A stretch of DNA of 22,957 nucleotides from the IMG/VR virus record IMGVR_UViG_3300050122_000002, positions 1 through 22,957 of that record. The stretch is one strand, 5' to 3'. Made by a program: the position numbers and the translations under genes. Of the stretch, positions 6,374-13,767 are shown piece by piece (positions within the stretch are counted from its first letter, which is position 1; each line of letters begins with the position of its first letter). Under the pieces are notes generated by a model. It was not told the DNA's origin and did not search any database. It worked only from the letters and a program-made list of their open reading frames with translations. The DNA comes from a virus.

Positions 6374-7423
6374 ATGGACCGTCATCTTGAAGCAGTATCG
6401 CAGAAGTGGGGAATCAATTTCATGGGGGTTGATGCCCAGTTGCAGCAGACCGAAAAGGAACGCGGTGGTCGGCTGGCTATGGATGCTCAACCCGCTTTGG
6501 TGACAGTCTCGAATAGCGGCATCCCCGCGTTCTTGTCTACCTACATCGACCCCAAGGTAATTGAAGTTCTTGTGGCCCCGATGAAGGCTACTGAGATCGT
6601 CGGTGAGGAAACCAAGAAGGGTGACTGGACTCTCGAAACAGCAATGTTCCCGATTGTCGAGTCTACCGGCATGGTTTCTTCCTACGGTGACTACGCTGAG
6701 TCAGGCATCGCTGGCGCGAACGTGAACTGGGTCCAACGCCAGTCGTATACCTACCAGGTCATCACTCAGTGGGGTGAGCGTGAACTGGAAAAGATGGGCC
6801 TTGCGCGCATCGACTGGGCTAACCGACAGAGAATCGCTTCGGTTCTGACGCTGAACAAGTTCCAGAATAAGAGCTACTTTTTCGGCATTCAAGGGTTGGC
6901 GAACTACGGGCTGCTAAACGATCCGTCGCTCTCGGCTCCGATTGCTCCCATTCCCGCAGTCACCAATCTGGTCACTTGGGCGCAGAAAGCAACCGACACG
7001 AATGGCGCGGTCTGGGTCTATAACGACATCAAGGCGCTGTACGGCCAGCTTGTCGCCCAAGCCAACGGCCTTGTGGAACTCGACATGGCTTCGCCGATGA
7101 CTTTGGCAATGTCGCCAGCCTCTCAGGTGTATCTCACCTTGACGAACAGTTATAACGTCAACGTGCAGGATATGCTCAAGAAAAACTTCCCGAAGATGAA
7201 GATCGAGACGGCACCCGAATACGCAACCACGTCGGGCAATCTCGTGCAGTTGATCGCGGATGAAATGCAGGGGCAGAGGACGGCAACCACCGCCTTTACC
7301 GAGAAGCTGCGTGCGCATCCGATCAAGATTGAGCTGTCGAGTTTCAAGCAGAAGACCAGCCAAGGCACATGGGGGACTTTGCTCTTCCGTCCATTCTTAT
7401 TGGCCTCCCTTTTGGGCGTTTAG
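6374..7423 (+). CDS. Major capsid protein, DUF2184 family
   Basis: The 349-aa product matches DUF2184 (PF09950), the capsid family that accompanies DUF2213 and cement genes. Typical elements are IPAFLSTYIDPKVIEVLVAP (about residues 50-69), ETKKGDWTLETAMFPIVE, YGDYAESGIAGANVNWVQRQ, NKSYFFGIQGLANYGLLNDP, and the C-terminal TWGTLLFRPFLLASLLGV. It would adopt the HK97 fold and form the shell. AAGGAG at 6363-6368 precedes the ATG at good spacing. Directly downstream a homing endonuclease gene is inserted instead of the next head gene, a common site for such genes because capsid sequences are conserved targets. Confidence 0.92.
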   Translation: MDRHLEAVSQKWGINFMGVDAQLQQTEKERGGRLAMDAQPALVTVSNSGIPAFLSTYIDPKVIEVLVAPMKATEIVGEETKKGDWTLETAMFPIVESTGMVSSYGDYAESGIAGANVNWVQRQSYTYQVITQWGERELEKMGLARIDWANRQRIASVLTLNKFQNKSYFFGIQGLANYGLLNDPSLSAPIAPIPAVTNLVTWAQKATDTNGAVWVYNDIKALYGQLVAQANGLVELDMASPMTLAMSPASQVYLTLTNSYNVNVQDMLKKNFPKMKIETAPEYATTSGNLVQLIADEMQGQRTATTAFTEKLRAHPIKIELSSFKQKTSQGTWGTLLFRPFLLASLLGV

Positions 7424-7441
7424 CGAAATTTCTGCTAGAAT
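7412..7441 (+). promoter_or_regulatory. Extended -10 promoter candidate before endonuclease 1
   Basis: TG-C-TAGAAT at 7433-7441 is a 5 of 6 match to TATAAT with the extended TG. A weak TTGGGC at 7412-7417 lies 18 bases upstream. The expected start is at or next to the ATG at 7448, so the message would be leaderless. Free-standing homing endonucleases often have their own promoters; this one is judged by eye only. Confidence 0.35.
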
Positions 7442-7447
7442 AGGTAC

Positions 7448-8437
7448 ATGGACAATTTCTATGTGTACATGTACCTGAGAGCGAACGATTCAGAACACGG
7501 CAAAGCGGGATCACCGTACTACATTGGGAAGGGAAAAGGCATGAGGGCATTCGACAAAAATCATCGTTGCAAGCCCCCTTCCGATTTCGCTCGCATCGTG
7601 TTCGTAGTGCGTGATGTTTCAGAATCCGCCGCTCATGCAGAAGAAAAGCGTCTCATTGCCATCTATGGACGAATCGACAATGGAACCGGGTGTCTTGCAA
7701 ACTTGACAGACGGAGGCGAGGGGCAGTGCGGACGTATTATGCCTCCCGAAGAGCGGCGTCGCAAATCCGAATGGATGAAGGCGCATCCGAACGAGGGCAA
7801 CAGACTTCTTGCTGTAACGTGTCACACGCCAGAAGCAAGAGCCAAGGCCGCCGCTAGCAATCGAGGCCAAAAACGCACACCTGAATACTGTAATGCCGCG
7901 AGTGAGCGCATGGCAGGCAAGTCCGCACCTTGGGCCATTGGCAATAAATACTCGCTCGGTAACACGCATACCGAGGAATGGAAAGAGGAAGCCAGGGAGC
8001 GCGGCAAGAATCGTATCGCGCCTTCTACTTTCACAATGGCTGGCCGTCATCACCGCGAAGAAAGCAGAGAGAAAAGCCGGGAATCAAATCTAAATGCTTG
8101 GACTCCAGAGAAACGGGCCGAGCATGGCGAGATGATGAAAGCTCTCCCGAATCTTCATATCCCCATTCACAACACGCCCCACAGTCAAGCGTCAATTGAA
8201 AAGATGCGGCAATCTCACTCGGGGAGTAAAGCGTCCGAAGAGACGAAAGCAAAGATGGCTATTTCTCAGCGGTGCAGGGTTCGAGAAGTTATCACGCATT
8301 GCAAGAACGGCCATTTGCGCACGCCAGAGAATATCCGAGCAAACGGGAAAGGTTGCGTGATCTGTCATAGGCAGTGGGCCCAACGCAACAAGGTAATTCA
8401 ACAGGAGCCGCCATTGCGCGGCCTCAGCGCGGCCTAG
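7448..8437 (+). CDS. GIY-YIG homing endonuclease 1 with NUMOD3 motifs and zinc finger
   Basis: The product is 329 aa. The GIY-YIG nuclease domain covers residues 1-~95: YVY at 5-7 stands for GIY, SPYYIGKGKGMRAF at 22-35 contains YIG and Arg33, HAEEKRLI supplies the metal-binding Glu, and LANLTDGGEG ends the domain with Asn85. Further on come repeats of the NUMOD3 DNA-binding type, such as HTEEWKEEARERGKN and SEETKAKMAISQR. The C-terminus is a zinc finger, C285-KNGH ... C303-VIC. Such enzymes cut a target in phages lacking the insertion and copy themselves by repair. The gene stands free between capsid and the next head gene, with a 24-base gap upstream that holds a promoter candidate; its flanks look intact. 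Confidence 0.88.
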   Translation: MDNFYVYMYLRANDSEHGKAGSPYYIGKGKGMRAFDKNHRCKPPSDFARIVFVVRDVSESAAHAEEKRLIAIYGRIDNGTGCLANLTDGGEGQCGRIMPPEERRRKSEWMKAHPNEGNRLLAVTCHTPEARAKAAASNRGQKRTPEYCNAASERMAGKSAPWAIGNKYSLGNTHTEEWKEEARERGKNRIAPSTFTMAGRHHREESREKSRESNLNAWTPEKRAEHGEMMKALPNLHIPIHNTPHSQASIEKMRQSHSGSKASEETKAKMAISQRCRVREVITHCKNGHLRTPENIRANGKGCVICHRQWAQRNKVIQQEPPLRGLSAA

Positions 8438-8459
8438 TGCCGCTCCTTGAAAGGGAACC

Positions 8460-8819
8460 ATGGCAAAGGAAACAGTTCTCATTGGTTGCCGTCTACCAAA
8501 CGGCCTTGTGTTGCATCACCCCAAGAACCGCAACCTGACAGTGACGCTTGCGGGTGTTTACGAGGCGAAGACTGAAAGCGGCCTCTATCTTCCGCCCAAG
8601 ATGTTTTCTACCACGCCTGTCGATGCTGAATTTTGGGCGGAGTGGAAAGCGGCTTATGAGGGTTTTCCGCCATTGAAAACGCGGGCTGTATTCGAGGCGC
8701 ATTCTGAGCAGGAAGCGCAGTCGAAGGCGAAGAACGCGGAGAAGGTCAAGACTGGGTTTGAGCCGATGAGCAAGACAGCCAAGATTGATGGAGTTACGCT
8801 GGAGCCGGCCAATTCGTGA
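8460..8819 (+). CDS. Conserved phage head-region protein, function unknown
   Basis: The product is 119 aa. The N-terminus (ETVLIGCRLPNGLVLHHP) and the segment TPVDAEFWAEWKAAYEGFPPLKTRAVF resemble a small family of unnamed proteins encoded between capsid and DUF4054 connector genes in related phages; this is from memory of the family pattern. The C-terminal third is K/A/E-rich with no membrane segment or catalytic motif. AAAGGG precedes the ATG by a suitable distance, and the gene ends in a GTGA overlap with the next. Before the insertion of endonuclease 1 it would have followed the capsid gene directly. A minor head or connector role is inferred. Confidence 0.75.
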   Translation: MAKETVLIGCRLPNGLVLHHPKNRNLTVTLAGVYEAKTESGLYLPPKMFSTTPVDAEFWAEWKAAYEGFPPLKTRAVFEAHSEQEAQSKAKNAEKVKTGFEPMSKTAKIDGVTLEPANS

Positions 8820-9286
8820 TAACTGTTTTCAATCCCGCCGTTTTCGTTGGCCGCTATCCTGAGTTTACAGAGGCCTACAACGTTAATCCGTCGCTGTTCT
8901 CTTCGATGTTTGCGGAAGCTGGCCTATACCTCAATAACACAGATTGCAGTGTGGTGCAGGACGTGAATATTCGCGGTGCGCTGCTCAACATGGTAACAGC
9001 GCACATTGCGTTTCTTGGCGGAATACTCACCGCAGACGGCCAGCCCCGTCCCGTGGGGCGCGTCAGCGCGGCCAATGAAGGGGCGGTGGGCGCTACCTTC
9101 GACTTTACGCCAGCGACGCCTGGAAGCGGCGCATGGTTCGCGCAAAGCCAGTATGGAGCGGCGTTCTGGCAAGCTACGACCTGTTATCGGGGAATGAAGT
9201 ATTTTGCAAACCCGACGCGGGTGGAAGGGTTCTTAGGTATAGGTGCACTTCCTGGAAGGGGCGTCGACGGTTACGCTCTCGATTGA
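8816..9286 (+). CDS. Head-tail connector, DUF4054 family
   Basis: The 156-aa product starts with GTG in a 4-base GTGA overlap. It matches DUF4054 (PF13262): F-x-G-R-YPEF near residues 10-17, a helix ending in GLYLNN, RGALLNMVTAHIAFL (54-68), then GRVSAANEGAVGATFDF and WFAQSQYGAAFWQAT. DUF4054 proteins have the all-helical fold of head-tail adaptors such as HK97 gp6 and bind under the portal. Position between capsid and neck genes agrees. Confidence 0.85.
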   Translation: MITVFNPAVFVGRYPEFTEAYNVNPSLFSSMFAEAGLYLNNTDCSVVQDVNIRGALLNMVTAHIAFLGGILTADGQPRPVGRVSAANEGAVGATFDFTPATPGSGAWFAQSQYGAAFWQATTCYRGMKYFANPTRVEGFLGIGALPGRGVDGYALD

Positions 9287-9419
9287 CGCTTCCGAATTGG
9301 AGCGCGATCTGGAGCGAATCGAGAATGAAGAGTTGGAGTTACCGACGGTTTCGGCAGTCAAGGTTTCGTGTGATGGGGTTTTCGAGGAACAGGTGCCGAT
9401 TTGGCTACCAGAGCAATAA
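9243..9419 (+). CDS. Small acidic ORF between connector and tail-completion genes
   Basis: A GTG at 9243 opens 58 codons to the TAA at 9417-9419. The product (MHFLEGASTVTLSIDASELE at the start, VPIWLPEQ at the end) is acidic, with a charged ELERDLERIENEELE helix at about residues 18-32. It overlaps the connector gene by 44 bases and fills the space between it and the ATG at 9422 that would otherwise be empty. The ribosome binding site is poor (AGG close to the start). No family is recognised. Confidence 0.5.
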   Translation: MHFLEGASTVTLSIDASELERDLERIENEELELPTVSAVKVSCDGVFEEQVPIWLPEQ

Positions 9420-9421
9420 AG

Positions 9422-9922
9422 ATGTCCGATGCGGTGACAGCCAAGCTCCTCGACTTGGCAAAGCGGGCGCACGGAACAGTTCAGGTGGGCTTCATCGACA
9501 GCGATCAGGCTCCTATTGCGTTCTGGAATGAGTTTGGACACAAGGGCAGGTTCCCTGCACCGCCGCGCCCCTTCTTCCGCACAATGGTATCGAACGAGTC
9601 TCCCAAGTGGCCTCAGATGATGGCTGGAGAACTGAAGCGGTCGAAGATGGACGGTCATCGGACTCTGGCTTTTATGGGCGAAGAGATTGAAGGCGCTCTC
9701 AAGCAAAGCATCATTGACCTGACAGCTCCTCCGCTCTCTCGCACCACTCTCCGTTTGCGCCTCAAGTTTGGCAACAATCCACAGAACATTCGTGCGCGTG
9801 ATGTAGTGCAGGCTCAGAGAGACGTTGCCGCGGGTGAGCCGGTTGCATCCGGTACACAGGCCAAGCCGCTTATCTGGACGGGAACTATGCTCTCCAGCAC
9901 CTCATATAAGGTGGCCGACTGA
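9422..9922 (+). CDS. Tail completion / neck protein, HK97 gp10-like
   Basis: With the ATG at 9422 the product is 166 aa; a TTG at 9401 with AGGTG upstream would add seven residues and overlap the previous ORF. The recognisable part is VQVGFID ... AFWNEFGHKG followed by PPRPFFRTMV and PKWPQMM, the N-E-F-G and P-R-P-F-F-R pattern seen in many phage neck proteins of the HK97 gp10 / Mu G-like type. The C-terminal GTMLSSTSYKVAD (L-x-x-S-x-x-Y) is also typical. These proteins cap the head-proximal end of the tail. The gene ends in a TGATG overlap with the next. Confidence 0.75.
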   Translation: MSDAVTAKLLDLAKRAHGTVQVGFIDSDQAPIAFWNEFGHKGRFPAPPRPFFRTMVSNESPKWPQMMAGELKRSKMDGHRTLAFMGEEIEGALKQSIIDLTAPPLSRTTLRLRLKFGNNPQNIRARDVVQAQRDVAAGEPVASGTQAKPLIWTGTMLSSTSYKVAD

Positions 9923-10293
9923 TGGATTTGCGAGGAATTGCGAACGGAATATCAGATACGATCAATCCCAATATCTCTGTCACTGTGAAGGCATCGACCG
10001 GATATGCTATCGGATCTGGCCTCAAGCAGGTTCCTAGCTATGCCGCTCCCGTTACTGGATTTGCTCAAGTCCAGGCGTTGACCGCTGCTGATCTTCGCCA
10101 CCTTGACGGCCTCAACATTCAGGATGCCACGCAGTCGATCATTCTTCGCGGTCCATTGAACGCCGTTGTGCGGGCGCATTCCAAGGGCGGTGATCTTGTT
10201 ACCATCGGAACTGACACTTTTCTTACCGTCGCAGTATTGGAGCAGTGGCCGCTGTGGACTCGCGCGGCACTCGTTATGCAGGTGCCAGCATGA
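9922..10293 (+). CDS. Conserved neck-region protein, function unknown
   Basis: The product is 123 aa. The pattern MDLRGIANGISDTINPN ... VQALTAADLRHLDGLNIQD, then LRGPLNAVVRAHSKGGDLV and VLEQWPLWTRAALVMQ, is a conserved but unnamed family in the neck region of similar phages, recalled as a pattern rather than by a name. It is small, beta-rich and soluble. A head-closure role is inferred from the size and the place between tail-completion and neck-terminator genes. It is joined by TGATG upstream and ATGA downstream. Confidence 0.7.
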   Translation: MDLRGIANGISDTINPNISVTVKASTGYAIGSGLKQVPSYAAPVTGFAQVQALTAADLRHLDGLNIQDATQSIILRGPLNAVVRAHSKGGDLVTIGTDTFLTVAVLEQWPLWTRAALVMQVPA

Positions 10294-10604
10294 GTATAAA
10301 GATTAGAGTGGCGACAGATGGAATGGCGATATTCGAATGCCCCGGATGTGGAGAAAGCCATGGTATTCCAGTGCGTGGAGATCATGTGTGGGGATGGAAT
10401 GGAAGCGTTGAATCACCCACCTTCACGCCGTCGATATTGGTTAGATACCCAGCAAATCCGAACGCTATTGAGGAGTTCAAGGAATGGCGCGCTGAACGGC
10501 GATGCCACAGCTTTGTAACCGATGGCCGTATCCAATTCCTTGACGATTGCACGCATTCTCTCTCGGGGAAGACGGTGGACCTGCCGGATTGGGGAAGTGC
10601 ATGA
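10290..10604 (+). CDS. DUF6527-family zinc-binding protein
   Basis: I start this at the ATG at 10290, in an ATGA overlap with the previous stop, rather than further upstream, giving 104 aa. The sequence has FECPGCGESHGIP (C17, C20, H24), WNGSVESPTFTPSIL, RCHSFVTDGRIQFLDDCTHSLSGKTVDLPDW (C72, H73, C87, H89). This C/H pattern with PTFxPSI is the DUF6527 signature and should hold one or two zinc ions. The family occurs in phages and has no known function. Its presence inside the neck operon is odd for a non-structural-looking protein, and it may be a moron. Confidence 0.75.
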   Translation: MSIKIRVATDGMAIFECPGCGESHGIPVRGDHVWGWNGSVESPTFTPSILVRYPANPNAIEEFKEWRAERRCHSFVTDGRIQFLDDCTHSLSGKTVDLPDWGSA

Positions 10605-11119
10605 GCGCACCAGTCCAATACATTTCTTCAATCGCCATCGATACGGTAATCGAGGCGCTGGGTGCATTCATCCAACCCTTTGTGGGAACTACGCAGATCA
10701 TCCGCGCCCAGGCAAACCGCGTAGCGATGCCTGTCGGCGCATTCGTCGAGCTTACTGAAATATCCAGCATCGATCTTGAAGTTCCTCGCCAGTGGTATGA
10801 CGGCGCAAATGCGCAGAAGGATATTATCGGTCCAAAGCGCATCATGATTCAGTCCGACTTCTACGGTGAGTCGTCGGGCGATTGGTGCGCAGCGGTCAAG
10901 ACGGTTTGGCGCACGTCTTACGCAACAGAACAATTCGCTGCTGGTATTGCCCCGCTTTACTGTGACGATGGACGCGAAGTTCCGCTGGTCACAGGTGAGG
11001 AGCAGTATGAACGCAGGTGGGAACTGAATATGATGCTTCAATACAACCCTGTGATCTGTGTACCGCTCCAGAGTGCTGATATACTGAGCATGAACATCGT
11101 TAAGGGTGTGACAGCATGA
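10601..11119 (+). CDS. Phage neck terminator protein, LIC_12616-like
   Basis: Starting at the ATG at 10601 (ATGA overlap), the product is 172 aa. It fits the LIC_12616 / gp12-like neck terminator pattern: IIRAQANRVAMPVGAFVELT, a KRIMIQSDFYG strand, then APLYCDDGREVPLVTGEEQYERRW and MLQYNPVICVPLQSA. Such proteins form the tail terminator ring at the head-proximal end of contractile tails. It lies directly before the sheath in related phages; here endonuclease 2 intervenes, beginning in the ATGA that ends this gene. Confidence 0.8.
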   Translation: MSAPVQYISSIAIDTVIEALGAFIQPFVGTTQIIRAQANRVAMPVGAFVELTEISSIDLEVPRQWYDGANAQKDIIGPKRIMIQSDFYGESSGDWCAAVKTVWRTSYATEQFAAGIAPLYCDDGREVPLVTGEEQYERRWELNMMLQYNPVICVPLQSADILSMNIVKGVTA

Positions 11120-11727
11120 CAGGCCACATTTATCTAATCCGCAACCTCCTTAACAGCAAGGGCTATGTTGGCAAGACGGAGTTGTCTGTCGATCACAGAT
11201 ATGCTCAGCATCTCAGAAACGCATCCGGTTTTGTCAATACTGCACTCTATCGCGCAATACGCAAGCATGGGGAAGGAAAATTTTCCGTATCTGAGGTAGC
11301 GTCGTGCGATTCTTCTCTTTTGAACGATCTTGAGAAACACTACATCAAATTCTACGGAACGTACGCCCCGACAGGTCACGGATACAACATGACTAAAGGT
11401 GGAGAGGGTCAACTTGGATTGGTTCACTCCGAAGAGACGAAGATGAAAATGTCAGCGTCTCACATGGGGCATATCGTCACTACGGAAACAAAACTTAAAA
11501 CATCCCTAGCTAATAAAGGCAAAAAGCCTTCTAAGGCGTGCATGGATGCTGTAATCCTTGCCAATACCGGGAAAGTTCATTCTGCGGAAACGAAAGCTAA
11601 ATTATCGGCTATCCGCAAGGGGAAAAAACGTGGCCCGATGTCGGAAGGTTCCAAAGAGAAGCTCTCAACTGCAAAAAAGGGTCAAGTCCCTTGGAATAAG
11701 GGAATGACGCATAAGGAGAAACAATGA
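11116..11727 (+). CDS. GIY-YIG homing endonuclease 2 with NUMOD3 repeats
   Basis: The product is 203 aa. The nuclease domain at residues 1-~95 has HIYLIRN (IY at 5-6), KGYVGKTE (YVG at 17-19), Arg28, DLEKHYIKFY with Glu73, and HGYNMTKGGEGQ with Asn91. Residues ~104-190 contain four or five NUMOD3-type repeats such as HSEETKMKMSASHMG, HSAETKAKLSAIRKGKK and SEGSKEKLSTAKKGQ, which bind the target along the DNA. The gene starts in the ATGA of the neck terminator and ends in the ATGA that starts the sheath. Its last codons carry AAGGAG, which serves the sheath ATG. Codon use is more A-rich than in neighbours, as expected for a mobile gene. Confidence 0.88.
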   Translation: MTGHIYLIRNLLNSKGYVGKTELSVDHRYAQHLRNASGFVNTALYRAIRKHGEGKFSVSEVASCDSSLLNDLEKHYIKFYGTYAPTGHGYNMTKGGEGQLGLVHSEETKMKMSASHMGHIVTTETKLKTSLANKGKKPSKACMDAVILANTGKVHSAETKAKLSAIRKGKKRGPMSEGSKEKLSTAKKGQVPWNKGMTHKEKQ

Positions 11728-13274
11728 CGATCCCGGCTTCGCAAATTGCAAACGTAATCCCCGGCGTATTGAGTCCTGGTGGGGCAGGGCTAGTGATGAG
11801 CGGCCTTGTACTGACGCAAAACCCCCTGATGCCCGCTGGGCAAGTTCTTAGCTTTGCCAGTGCACAAGCTGTTTCAGACTTCTTTGGCCCATCATCGGCC
11901 GAGTTCGCCTATGCGTCTATCTATTTTGCGGGGATGGTGAATGGAACACAGCTTCCATCGGCGCTCTTGTTTGCACCATACAACGCGGCGGCGCGGGCCG
12001 GTTGGCTTGCTTCTGGTTCTCTAGCAACTGTTCCGCTGGCTACGCTCCAAGGCTACAGTGGAACGCTGACCATTGATTTTGCTGGTGTGCCTCTGACATC
12101 AAGCTCCATCAATCTTACTGGAGTTGCAAGCCAAAGCCTGATGGCGGCAGAGATTCAGGCTGCTTTTACGTCGCCGCCCTTTGCGGTTACGTGGAATGCG
12201 GTGCAAGGTACGTTTGTTTTCACAAGCACACTGACCGGAGCAACGGAGACTATCGACTACGCAACAGGCACACTTGCTGCCGATCTGTACCTCACACAAG
12301 CCACCGGGGCAACGCTTTCGCAGGGCGCTACTGCTGATACACCCTCAAGCGCCATGAGCAACGTCGTAGCGATTTCCCAGAACTGGGCGACGATGAGCTA
12401 TCTTGTTGAGCCGACGCTGGCAAATAAAGAACTCTTTGCCGCATGGTTCAGCGAACAGGATGACGAATATCTGATGGTCGCGTGGGATAGCGACGTTCAG
12501 GCCAGCGTGCAGGGCGCAACTGAGCCTTTCGGCGTAGTTGCCAAGACAAATCATTATGAAGGCGTCATGTGCATTGGTGGCGATCCTGCTCTTGGTTCGC
12601 TTGCCCCTCTGGTTATGAATACTGCGGCGTTCGTGCAGGGCATGATCGCCTCTATCAACTTCTCGCAGACAAACGGGCGCATCACGCTGGCTGGGAAATC
12701 GGCTATGGCGGCGGCGGTCCTCCCAACGTGCGCAAACCTCCAGACCTACACAAACCTTCTGGCGAATGGTTACAGTTGCTACGGGGCATTTGCATCCCGC
12801 AACGCGGGTTTTACGTTCTTCTCGAATGGCAATATGCCTGGGAGTTTTCCGTGGGCCGACCAGTACATCGATCAGATTTGGTTAAGCGCGCAGCTCCAAC
12901 TTGCCTTACTCAATCTCTACACGGCGGTGAATGACATTCCTTATGACCCGACCGGATACGGATTGATCCGAGCGGCTTTGGTTGGCCAACCGACCGCGAA
13001 CGGTGGAGTGACGTTTGATGGGCCGATCAACAACGCGCTGAATGCTGGCGTGATTCAGACCGGCGTAATACTTTCATCGACTCAGGCCGCTGCGGTAAAC
13101 AATGCTGCTGGCGCAAGAGTGGCGGGAACGATTCAGTCTAACGGTTACTACCTGCAAATCCTCGATCCGGGTGCAACTGCGAGGAATGCGCGGCAAACGC
13201 CGATCATCAATCTCTGGTACACCGATGGTGGCGCGGTTCAGCAGTTTAGTTTGGCAAGCATCGACATTCTCTAA
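11724..13274 (+). CDS. Contractile tail sheath protein, DUF3383 family
   Basis: The 516-aa product matches DUF3383 (PF11863). The N-terminal part has GLVLTQNPLMPAGQVLSFAS and VSDFFGPSSAEFAYASIYFAG. Residues ~108-205 are the inserted beta domain usual in this family (YSGTLTIDFAGVPLTSSSIN ... TGATLSQGATADTP). The C-terminal part (YIDQIWLSAQLQLALLNLY, YGLIRAALVGQP and the last strand PIINLWYTDGGAVQQFSLAS) is the part that packs on the tube. It forms the contracting cylinder. It starts in an ATGA overlap with AAGGAG 7 bases upstream, inside endonuclease 2. Confidence 0.9.
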   Translation: MTIPASQIANVIPGVLSPGGAGLVMSGLVLTQNPLMPAGQVLSFASAQAVSDFFGPSSAEFAYASIYFAGMVNGTQLPSALLFAPYNAAARAGWLASGSLATVPLATLQGYSGTLTIDFAGVPLTSSSINLTGVASQSLMAAEIQAAFTSPPFAVTWNAVQGTFVFTSTLTGATETIDYATGTLAADLYLTQATGATLSQGATADTPSSAMSNVVAISQNWATMSYLVEPTLANKELFAAWFSEQDDEYLMVAWDSDVQASVQGATEPFGVVAKTNHYEGVMCIGGDPALGSLAPLVMNTAAFVQGMIASINFSQTNGRITLAGKSAMAAAVLPTCANLQTYTNLLANGYSCYGAFASRNAGFTFFSNGNMPGSFPWADQYIDQIWLSAQLQLALLNLYTAVNDIPYDPTGYGLIRAALVGQPTANGGVTFDGPINNALNAGVIQTGVILSSTQAAAVNNAAGARVAGTIQSNGYYLQILDPGATARNARQTPIINLWYTDGGAVQQFSLASIDIL

Positions 13275-13284
13275 GAGGTGATTT

Positions 13285-13749
13285 ATGGGCGGATTTATGA
13301 ACGCGGTGACGGGCGGCGCAAGCACGATCACCTCTGCAAATTCGGTAGTCAGCATGACAGTCGCGGGGCTTTTCCCGTCTCCTGTGCAACTTCAGGGATA
13401 CTCGGCTGACAAGGCGTGGGATACGGCTGCGGTCGTGGTCACTGAGACACAGATCGGCGTGGATGGCCGCAAGACAGCGGGCTTGGTTTTCAACCCAGTA
13501 AAGCAGACATTCGCATTCCAGGCCGATTCTCCTAGCGTCCAGATTTTCGAGGCGATCTTCGCTGCGCAGCGCGCGGCCCGCGACGTGTACTATATCTCGG
13601 CGACTATCGATCTGCCCGCAACTGGAGAATCCTACGTATGCAATAAGGGCACGTTGGAGGATTACAACTCAGTTGCATCGGCGGGCAAGGTGCTTACCAT
13701 GCGCGAATTTTCGATCAACTGGGCGTCAATTCAGCCTTCAGTCAGCTAG
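13285..13749 (+). CDS. Tail tube protein, DUF3277 family
   Basis: The product is 154 aa, with VSMTVAGLFPSPVQLQGYSA near the N-terminus, AWDTAAVVVTETQIGVDGRK, AGLVFNPVKQTFAFQADSPS and LTMREFSINWASIQPSVS at the end. This is the pattern of DUF3277 (PF11681), the tube protein encoded next to DUF3383 sheaths. It polymerises into the inner tube through which DNA passes. AGAGGTG precedes the ATG at 13285; an ATG at 13297 is an alternative that would drop four residues. Confidence 0.85.
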   Translation: MGGFMNAVTGGASTITSANSVVSMTVAGLFPSPVQLQGYSADKAWDTAAVVVTETQIGVDGRKTAGLVFNPVKQTFAFQADSPSVQIFEAIFAAQRAARDVYYISATIDLPATGESYVCNKGTLEDYNSVASAGKVLTMREFSINWASIQPSVS

Positions 13750-13767
13750 CGAAATTGGGGGGGCACT

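Noticed and set aside
7420-7440. Possible terminator hairpin after the capsid gene
   Set aside because: The AGCGAAA/TTTCTGCT symmetry leaves no loop, and no T-run follows.
9133-9531. 132-codon plus-strand open frame across connector and tail-completion genes
   Set aside because: It overlaps two better supported genes in other frames, and its Arg/Ser-rich product matches nothing.
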